The notes under the pieces were generated by a model that was not told where the DNA came from, made no database searches, and saw only the letters and a program-made list of their open reading frames with translations. Made by a program: the position numbers and the translations under genes. DNA of 64,000 nucleotides from Streptococcus sp. LPB0220 (GTDB lineage Bacteria > Bacillota > Bacilli > Lactobacillales > Streptococcaceae), in the NCBI RefSeq assembly GCF_008727815.1, contig NZ_CP044230.1, forward strand, positions 1,472,001 through 1,536,000, given 5' to 3'. Below are positions 58,077 through 64,000 of the stretch, in pieces (position 1 is the stretch's first letter; each line of letters starts with the position of its first letter).

Positions 58077-59159
58077 ATGTCTAAATTAGATCAAATCGTC
58101 GATTTTCTTGAAACTGAAAAAACAGATGTCGCTGTTGTATCCGATCCTGTCACCATCAATTACCTGACTGGATTTTACAGTGATCCCCACGAACGCCAAC
58201 TCTTCTTGTTCGTCTATACAGACCACGAACCCCTTCTCTTCGTTCCTGCACTTGAAGTGGAACGGGCGACTGCAGTTGTTGATTTCCAAGTGGTTGGCTA
58301 TGTAGATTCTGAAAACCCTTGGGAAAAGATTAAAGGGGCTATCGCAAAACCCGATGCCAAAACCGTTGCACTTGAATATGATAACTTGATCCTTACCAAA
58401 TACAATGGCTTGCGTACTGTCTTTGAAAAAGCGGAATTCACTAACTTGACACCACGGATTAACCGGATGCGCTTGATCAAATCTGCTGATGAGATCCAAA
58501 AAATGTTGGTGGCTGGTCAATATGCAGATAAGGCTGTCAATATGGGATTCGACGCCATCTCACTGGATAAAACAGAAACTGATATCGTAGCAGAAATCGA
58601 CTTTGGTATCAAACGCTTGGGTTATGAAATGAGCTTTGAAACCATGGTTTTGACTGGAAATAATGCAGCTAACCCACACGGAATTCCTGGAAGCAACAAA
58701 GTCGAAAATGATGCCCTCTTGCTCTTTGACCTTGGCTGTATGGTGAATGGTTATGCGTCTGATATGACTCGTACTGTTGCTGTTGGAAAACCTGATGATT
58801 TCAAAAAAGAAATCTACCACTTGACGTTAGAAGCTCAACAAGCAGCCATTAACATGATCAAACCTGGTGTAACAGCACATGACGTAGACCGAGCTGCTCG
58901 AAGCGTCATTGAAAAAGCTGGTTATGGTGAGTACTTCAACCACCGCCTCGGACACGGGATCGGAATGGACGTGCATGAATTCCCTTCTATTATGGAAGGA
59001 AATGACATGGTACTTGAAGAAGGCATGTGCTTCTCAGTCGAACCAGGAATCTATATTCCAGGTAAAGTCGGTGTCCGTATCGAAGATTGTGGGTACGTCA
59101 CAAAAGACGGATTTGGACTCTTCACTGAAACCAGCAAAGACTTACTTTACTTTGACTAA
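58077..59159 (+). CDS. pepQ: Xaa-Pro dipeptidase (prolidase)
   Basis: PepQ splits dipeptides with C-terminal proline in the cytosol. The 360-residue protein has the creatinase-like N domain (1-~125) and the pita-bread metallopeptidase domain. Its metal ligands are visible in LFDLGCMVNGYASDMTRT (two Asp), GHGIGMDVHEFP (His), FSVEPGIY (Glu) and GVRIEDCGY (Glu). AAGGTAG precedes the ATG. The pepQ-ccpA divergent arrangement is common in lactic acid bacteria. No terminator of its own was seen before the minus-strand RNA element. Confidence 0.95.
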   Translation: MSKLDQIVDFLETEKTDVAVVSDPVTINYLTGFYSDPHERQLFLFVYTDHEPLLFVPALEVERATAVVDFQVVGYVDSENPWEKIKGAIAKPDAKTVALEYDNLILTKYNGLRTVFEKAEFTNLTPRINRMRLIKSADEIQKMLVAGQYADKAVNMGFDAISLDKTETDIVAEIDFGIKRLGYEMSFETMVLTGNNAANPHGIPGSNKVENDALLLFDLGCMVNGYASDMTRTVAVGKPDDFKKEIYHLTLEAQQAAINMIKPGVTAHDVDRAARSVIEKAGYGEYFNHRLGHGIGMDVHEFPSIMEGNDMVLEEGMCFSVEPGIYIPGKVGVRIEDCGYVTKDGFGLFTETSKDLLYFD

Positions 59160-59210
59160 TCCTTTAGTCGTTTCAATATATAACAAACATCTTGTTTCGT
59201 TAATAACTAT

Positions 59211-59392
59211 AAAAAATGAGGCTGGGACAAAAGTCCTAGCCTCTTAATTATCTTTGGATTGTCGAGCAAGACGCAGTGGTTGAGTGGGCTCTACTACGCT
59301 AATTTCATCAGCTTTTACAGCCCTACTCAACTGTGCGGAGGTGGGACGACGAAATCGAATTCTAACGAATTACCGATTTCTGTCCCACTCTC
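59211..59392 (-). ncRNA. Structured RNA element copy B, 3' of the rrf2 gene
   Basis: On the minus strand the element starts 8 bases after the rrf2 stop. It has helix 1 (GTGGGAC...GTCCCAC with inner AAATCG/CGATTT), the linker CCGCACA, helix 2 (GTTGAGT...ACTCAAC), the conserved CACTGCGTCTT, and a terminator (GAGGCTAGGAC-tttt-GTCCCAGCCTC plus T-run). Helix bases differ from copy A (2990-3163) in compensating pairs. It is either a processed or stand-alone RNA, or an elaborate 3' UTR. Confidence 0.65.
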
Positions 59393-59399
59393 TTTTTTC

Positions 59400-59849
59400 T
59401 TATGAAACCGATTCGAGTTTCATTCTTTTCTGCGTATCTTCTACGACGTCTTTTAAAGTGGTTTGGGACATTTCTTTTTCCATAGCAGTCTGAATGTCCT
59501 CAAGCTTCCCATCTAAAACATTGTGGATATTGTGGCCAATTGGGCAGGCTGGATTTGGATTGTCATGAAAACCAAATAATTGACCTGTCGAACCTAAGCA
59601 TTCTACCGCTTGATAGATATCCAGCAGGCTGATCTCATCGGATGCTTTTGCGAGCTCAGCTCCGCCTGTCCCACGCGCTACATGGATCAATCCTGCTTTC
59701 TTCAACTGAGACAAGGTCTTTCGAATAATAACAGGGTTCACGCCGACACTTCCTGCCAAAAAATCACTGGTTACTTTTGTTTTTTCTCCTTGTAGAGCAA
59801 TCATGATCAAGACATGAGTCCCAATGGTAAAGCGACTCGAAATTTGCAT
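59400..59849 (-). CDS. Rrf2-family transcriptional regulator
   Basis: The start is the ATG at 59849 (MQISSRFTIGTHVL), preceded by AAAGGAG; 149 residues. It has the winged-helix Rrf2 DNA-binding domain (VTSDFLAGSVGVNPVIIRKTLSQLKKAGL). Only one cysteine is present (PNPACPIGHN), so a [2Fe-2S] site like that of IscR/NsrR is not expected. Relatives in streptococci sense electrophiles or quinones. Its promoter contains TTGTAA-N9-TTACAC, a likely autoregulatory operator that recurs in the gor promoter. Confidence 0.9.
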   Translation of the reverse strand: MQISSRFTIGTHVLIMIALQGEKTKVTSDFLAGSVGVNPVIIRKTLSQLKKAGLIHVARGTGGAELAKASDEISLLDIYQAVECLGSTGQLFGFHDNPNPACPIGHNIHNVLDGKLEDIQTAMEKEMSQTTLKDVVEDTQKRMKLESVS

Positions 59850-59925
59850 AACTTCACTCCTTTCTACCCGTTTTTGAAGGTAGAGTCTATTGAACAACCG
59901 TCAAGGGACGACTTCCGTTATTCCT

Positions 59926-59962
59926 ATTATACTCTTTTCAGTTGTAATGTCAATAGTTACAC
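59926..59962 (-). promoter_or_regulatory. rrf2 promoter with overlapping inverted-repeat operator
   Basis: On the minus strand -35 TTGACA (59948-59953) and -10 TATAAT (59926-59931) are 16 bases apart. The inverted repeat TTGTAA-N9-TTACAC (59942-59962) covers the -35 box, as expected for autorepression. The same pattern lies at 17198-17218 before gor. Confidence 0.7.
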
Positions 59963-60804
59963 TATTGAAAGAAGTCCTCTAACCAAGCATCGATTTCTCG
60001 ATCATGACCTTCTCTCTGCTCAATCTCATGAAGAAGCTCATGATTGTGGGTATGATGAATGCCATTGACCAAACTTTCATAATACACTTGGTAATAAGGA
60101 AGATGGAGATCTTTTGCGAGTTGCAGTTCTTTTTGGACATCATAATCCACCCGTCTAAAATATACATCTTTTAGCCCCATTTGATCAAATTCAAGAATAG
60201 CATACATGGCCCGAAGGTCCTTGCGAAGATTCTTTTCCAGAAAGAAAGGCTGACCGATCGAGCCAGGATTGATGATCAGTTCTCCGCCTGTCCCGTAACG
60301 GAAAAACTGCTGGTGAATGTGTCCGTAGACTGCAATATCACAAGACGGGTTTGTCACCAAGCGGTCAAAATCCTTCTGGTCACCAATGTGAATCAATTCG
60401 CGACCCCAATTCTTATCGGGTAAGTGGTGGGTAATACCGATCTTTAAACCTGCGATTTCTCTATGGACCTGCATGGGCATTTCCTGCATGACTTCAATTT
60501 CCTGGGGTGTGATTTCTTCCAGAATATATTGACACTGGCGCATGAGGTAGCGATGACTGGGTCTGGTCTCATCCAACATCCCCCTCATAGCCCGCCAAAG
60601 ACTATCTTCCCAGTTTCCAAGGACTTTGACCGTAATCGGTAGCTCCTCTAACAGCTCCAAGAGGGCCCGTCTCCCTGTCCCCGGCATCAAACTATCTCCC
60701 AAGAGCCAATATTCATCCACCTTGGCTTTTCGACTATCCTCTAGGACAGCTTCCAATGCTGTCGTATTTCCATGAATATCTGAAAGTAAAGCAATTTTAG
60801 TCAT
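59962..60804 (-). CDS. Calcineurin-like metallophosphoesterase
   Basis: The start is the ATG at 60804 (MTKIALLSDIHGN), preceded by AAGGAG; 280 residues. Metal-binding motifs are DIHGN near the N terminus, GDSLMPG, GNWED (Asn/Asp) and the late GHIHQQF. This fits cytosolic phosphodiesterases or phosphatases of the YfcE/Ap4A-like group. The substrate is unknown. The coding end lies at the rrf2 promoter, but the two genes have separate promoters. Confidence 0.88.
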   Translation of the reverse strand: MTKIALLSDIHGNTTALEAVLEDSRKAKVDEYWLLGDSLMPGTGRRALLELLEELPITVKVLGNWEDSLWRAMRGMLDETRPSHRYLMRQCQYILEEITPQEIEVMQEMPMQVHREIAGLKIGITHHLPDKNWGRELIHIGDQKDFDRLVTNPSCDIAVYGHIHQQFFRYGTGGELIINPGSIGQPFFLEKNLRKDLRAMYAILEFDQMGLKDVYFRRVDYDVQKELQLAKDLHLPYYQVYYESLVNGIHHTHNHELLHEIEQREGHDREIDAWLEDFFQ

Positions 60805-60833
60805 GATCTTCTCCTTCTCTCCATTATAACAAA

Positions 60834-60868
60834 GAGAAGAAAAACTTCCACCCAAAGGTGAAAGTTTT
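60834..60868 (-). terminator. Terminator after the FtsX-type exporter operon
   Basis: AAAACTT...CC-aaa-GG...AAGTTTT followed by TCTTCT on the minus strand, about 110 bases past the permease stop. The sequence 60869-60980 holds nothing else recognisable. Confidence 0.5.
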
Positions 60869-60980
60869 ATGAACATTCCATGCTACCAGAAATGAAAAAT
60901 AAGGATAGAGATCTTTATTGGACGATATCAGCCACGGACTTTGTATCTTATAAACGAACACGCCTCCAACTCTTTGTATC

Positions 60981-63704
60981 TTAGTCTACTGATTTGAGAG
61001 CTTCGAGCATGTCTACTTTTCGGAGATAATGGTCAACATAAATTCCTAACAGGAGCAAGAGAAGGAGCATTCCTCCGACAGGAAAGAGAAAAACGCTAAG
61101 TCCCACTTTAGGGTAAAAGAGAATGGCATCTGGTGCAATCATTGCAATGAGGAATTGATGAAGATAATAACCACCCACTAATCCCATGAGGATCCCTATG
61201 ATAGACAATAAGATGGTTTCGCGGTAAATATAGAGCGTCACTTCCTTATTATGGAATCCTAAGACCTTAATGGTCGATAATTCACGGATCCGCTCTGCCA
61301 CATTGATATTGGTTAAATTATACAAGATCACGATAGCTAGCAAGATCGATACGACTACTAGAATCATCATAGTGGTGTCCAAAGATTTGGCAACTGAGTT
61401 AAAGAGGGAAATCATCGAAGCGTTCTGACTAACCGCCTTCACAGCTGCAAGATTCATCATATCCCGACTAACAGCCTGCACTTGTCGTGTAGAAGGATTT
61501 TTCAACTGCAGCAAATAGCTATTTGCTGAAGTCCGCTTTCCGTAGATTTTTTGGTAACTTGCCTGATCCATATAGACAAAATGGCCTACATAATTTTCAG
61601 TGATTCCTGCTACCGTAAAAGTATGGCCATCTAAGGTCAGTCGATCACCGACTGTAACCCGGGCTAGTTGTGCTAGTTTACTACTGATGATAACCCCTTT
61701 CTTGAAAGACAAGGGCTCTCCTTGCTTGAGAGAACGCAAGCTGACAAAGGGAGAAAAATCTGCACGATTTGTAACCATCATCGTAATGGTCTGCTTGTCG
61801 CGTCCACCCTTTAAAGATGCTTCAATGACCTTACTATAGATCGGTCGATAATCTTTGATATCTGATTTTTCCAGACGATTGGTTAGTTCCTTGCTTTCTT
61901 GGCTTGATGCATTCGTTTTTTTGGCTACAATCAACTCATATGATAGGATCTCTTGAAATTGGCGTTTGGGAACCCCTCCTACAGAAGATTGAATCCCTAG
62001 CCCTGCGAAGAGAAGAGCAACAGAACCTGCCACTCCAAATATGGTCATCAGCATCCGTTGTTTGTAACGAAAGAGATTACGAGCAGTGACCTTGTGGGTG
62101 AAACTCAGACGCTTCCAAATAAACTGGAGACGCTCCAGGAAAATCTTCGAACCAGATACCGGTGGTTTGGGCAGTAATAACAGATTGGCTTCTTCTTTTA
62201 ATTCCTTACGCGAAACCCAGTAAGCCGGAAGCACACTCGCGACGAAAGACAGTCCGAGCGCAATCAGAGTCATATCCCCATAAAAATACTCTCTGCTCTC
62301 TCCAATCACCATCCCTTGCGTAATAATGTTGGAAATGATCCCCGATAGGAAATAATGGCCCAGCAGGGTTCCTAGTAGGGTCCCGATCGTCCCTGCAAAG
62401 AATCCATAGAGGACAAATTTGAGAATGATGTCCCTGGTACGATAGCCCAGCGCCTTAAAAATACCTGCATTGGTTCGCTCTTCATCGACAAAGCGGGTCA
62501 TCGTGGTAAAGGTCACCATGGCAGCTACCAGATAAAGAACGACTGGAAAAATATTTCCGACAGCAGAGATACTACTACTGGCATTGCTATACATCAAGTA
62601 ACCTTGTCCACCTGGCATGGTCTTGCGGTCATAGACATGATAAGTTGGAATTTCCAGCTGATCTCGCTCCCTTTGCGCTTTTTTCAGCTCCTCCTCTTTT
62701 TTTGCGAGCTCCGTTTCACCTGCAGTCCAGTCCTTCTTTTTCTGATCAATTTGTTCTTTGGCTTGATGGAGCTTTTCTTGACTAGCTACTTGCTCTTTAG
62801 CTGGCAGAAATGGAGCTAATTTCTTGAACTGGGCCTCCTGCAAGTCTAATTGTTTTTGAGCCTGATCGATCTGATTTTTAGCTGACTGGAGTGTTTCCTC
62901 GGCACGACTGAGTTCTTTCTGGCCTTTTTGAATCTGCCCATCCGCCTCCTGCTTGAGTCTTTGATAGCGGGCCTTTCCATTGTCTTTCAGAAGTTTTTCT
63001 AACTCTTCTTGATGAGCTTTGAGCCCTTTTTGGTAGACTTGCGAAAAAGAATCTAAAGACTTCAGATCATCAAACTGGATCCGAGCCATCGCGGGAAGTT
63101 TAGTCGTAAAGACCTCTTTTGAAACTAGTGCATAGGCATCTAGATTTCCACTGCCACTCATGGCAGTGCCTAAATTCTTTTGAGACCACATCTCAGAGGA
63201 TTGAACAAAGCCAACAATGGTGAATTGCTTTCGCTTTAAACTAGAGCGAGTTCCAGACTTTTCTTCAAGTGTGAGGGTATCCCCTATCTGATAGCGATCC
63301 TCCCAAAAACTTGCTAGGGCCAGTTCCCCTTCTTTTTGGGGCAGGCGCCCCTTGGTCACACGAAAGGAAGAAAGACTTTTTGGGGCAGAAAAAAGTCGAA
63401 TCGCCTCTCCTGTTCCTTTCACTGTCAAATCCAGCAGTGAACCAAATTCGACACGCGCCCCTTTGACTCCTAAAAGCTCCTCTTGGTCTTCCTGGTCTAA
63501 TCCCAAGTCCCCCATGACAGCAAGATCTAGCATCTTTTGTTGCTGAATAAACCGGTTAGCCGTTCGGTGCATATTTGGAGTGGTCACCTTTAAGCCAACC
63601 AAGGCCAAGCTTCCCAATAACATCAAGGTTAAGATGGAGAGAAAACGTCCTTTTGAATGTGTAAAAGAACCAAATAGATCCTTCCAATAGACTTTTCGTT
63701 TCAT
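60981..63704 (-). CDS. FtsX-type ABC transporter permease with extracellular coiled coil
   Basis: The 907-residue permease has an N-terminal membrane helix (about 20-40) and an extracellular region (about 45-390) whose latter part (about 235-350) is a strong Lys/Glu/Gln coiled coil. Two FtsX permease units follow (about 395-510 and 790-905). The arrangement resembles exporters or wall-remodelling ABC systems of streptococci. The substrate is not known. It follows its ATPase gene by 13 bases. Confidence 0.9.
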   Translation of the reverse strand: MKRKVYWKDLFGSFTHSKGRFLSILTLMLLGSLALVGLKVTTPNMHRTANRFIQQQKMLDLAVMGDLGLDQEDQEELLGVKGARVEFGSLLDLTVKGTGEAIRLFSAPKSLSSFRVTKGRLPQKEGELALASFWEDRYQIGDTLTLEEKSGTRSSLKRKQFTIVGFVQSSEMWSQKNLGTAMSGSGNLDAYALVSKEVFTTKLPAMARIQFDDLKSLDSFSQVYQKGLKAHQEELEKLLKDNGKARYQRLKQEADGQIQKGQKELSRAEETLQSAKNQIDQAQKQLDLQEAQFKKLAPFLPAKEQVASQEKLHQAKEQIDQKKKDWTAGETELAKKEEELKKAQRERDQLEIPTYHVYDRKTMPGGQGYLMYSNASSSISAVGNIFPVVLYLVAAMVTFTTMTRFVDEERTNAGIFKALGYRTRDIILKFVLYGFFAGTIGTLLGTLLGHYFLSGIISNIITQGMVIGESREYFYGDMTLIALGLSFVASVLPAYWVSRKELKEEANLLLLPKPPVSGSKIFLERLQFIWKRLSFTHKVTARNLFRYKQRMLMTIFGVAGSVALLFAGLGIQSSVGGVPKRQFQEILSYELIVAKKTNASSQESKELTNRLEKSDIKDYRPIYSKVIEASLKGGRDKQTITMMVTNRADFSPFVSLRSLKQGEPLSFKKGVIISSKLAQLARVTVGDRLTLDGHTFTVAGITENYVGHFVYMDQASYQKIYGKRTSANSYLLQLKNPSTRQVQAVSRDMMNLAAVKAVSQNASMISLFNSVAKSLDTTMMILVVVSILLAIVILYNLTNINVAERIRELSTIKVLGFHNKEVTLYIYRETILLSIIGILMGLVGGYYLHQFLIAMIAPDAILFYPKVGLSVFLFPVGGMLLLLLLLGIYVDHYLRKVDMLEALKSVD

Positions 63705-63717
63705 GCTACCACCTCTT

Positions 63718-64000
63718 CTAATATTCTAGTGTAGCAATATCTTGAGGAAGCTCATTGATTTCTACCGACTTGACCTTGGCATCATGCATGCGAATCACAC
63801 GGTCTGCAATCGGAGCTAGGGCACCATTATGGGTTACGATGATGACCGTCGCTCCCTTTTTTCGAGACATATCCTGTAAAATCCCCAATACTTGCTTACC
63901 CGTCTGGTAATCCAAGGCTCCCGTCGGCTCATCACAAAGGAGGATTTTAGGATTTTTCGCCACTGCCCGAGCGATCGCCACCCGTTGTTGCTCGCCGCCT
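63718..64000 (-). CDS. ABC transporter ATP-binding protein, C-terminal part (5' end outside window)
   Basis: The frame is open to the right edge of the window. It shows the end of the ABC signature ([17 protein letters not shown]), Walker [13 protein letters not shown] and the switch histidine in VTHNGALAP. It is a MacB/LolD-type ATPase and must pair with the FtsX-type permease that follows it by 13 bases. The N-terminal Walker A lies outside the window. Confidence 0.93.
   Translation of the reverse strand, partial: GGEQQRVAIARAVAKNPKILLCDEPTGALDYQTGKQVLGILQDMSRKKGATVIIVTHNGALAPIADRVIRMHDAKVKSVEINELPQDIATLEY

Overview
The window is a chromosome segment of a low-GC Gram-positive coccus, almost certainly a viridans-group Streptococcus (mitis/sanguinis/parasanguinis-type; species not resolved). 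The evidence is a murM-murN pair, a WalK-type histidine kinase with one membrane segment followed by WalJ, the pepQ/ccpA/cpoA/glycosyltransferase/thrS block, the rnc-smc-HAD-HAD-ftsY block, a DUF3270 gene, and AAGGAG-type ribosome binding sites. No rRNA, tRNA, transposase, integrase or CRISPR array was found. Both edges cut genes: a HAD phosphatase on the left and an ABC ATPase on the right.

Layout. 1-3 kb: HAD phosphatase tail, then murM and murN for branched peptidoglycan cross-bridges, followed by a structured RNA element. 3-10 kb: tpiA, tuf, ppc and ftsW on the minus strand. 10-12 kb: a membrane-anchored GH25 lysozyme, a YbaK/EbsC deacylase and a histidine phosphatase. 12-21 kb: lysS, a MacB-like tripartite exporter, gor, then a cyclase plus MetE-like methionine operon under a MET-box, and two small genes. 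21.3-23.7 kb: an AT-rich islet with an HxlR regulator and an MFS exporter. 23.7-32.6 kb: the trhP1/trhP2 tRNA-hydroxylation pair, a DUF3270 gene, then tex, sprT, pspC, a four-helix membrane gene, hprK, lgt, DUF948 and YtxH. 32.7-36.3 kb: a small lysine-rich protein coupled to a two-gene permease, then zwf. 36.4-43.9 kb: rnc, smc, two HAD phosphatases and ftsY. 44-46 kb: an orphan basic membrane protein, a DUF454 gene and a lipoprotein. 46-49 kb: walR-walK-walJ. 49-57.9 kb: a thrS tail remnant, a DUF389 gene, thrS with its T-box, two glycolipid glycosyltransferases, an AT-rich methyltransferase/TetR islet and ccpA. 58-64 kb: pepQ, a second copy of the RNA element, an Rrf2 regulator, a metallophosphoesterase and an FtsX-type ABC exporter.

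The genes are mainly housekeeping ones: cell wall and lipid synthesis (murMN, ftsW, lgt, glycosyltransferases, walRKJ), central carbon metabolism and its control (tpiA, ppc, zwf, hprK, ccpA), translation (tuf, lysS, thrS, trhP1/P2) and protein targeting or chromosome work (ftsY, smc, rnc).

Most notable observations. (1) Two diverged copies of a ~175-nt RNA element, with compensatory base changes in two helices, each begin just after a stop codon. (2) Three accessory insertions are each flanked by a second copy of a neighbour's 3' end or terminator. (3) An Rrf2-type operator in the rrf2 promoter recurs inside the gor promoter. (4) Several genes have a -10 box placed so that transcription would start at the ATG, suggesting leaderless mRNAs. 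(5) A WalR-type box precedes the DUF3270 gene, and a MET-box precedes the methionine operon. All calls were made by eye, without database searches.
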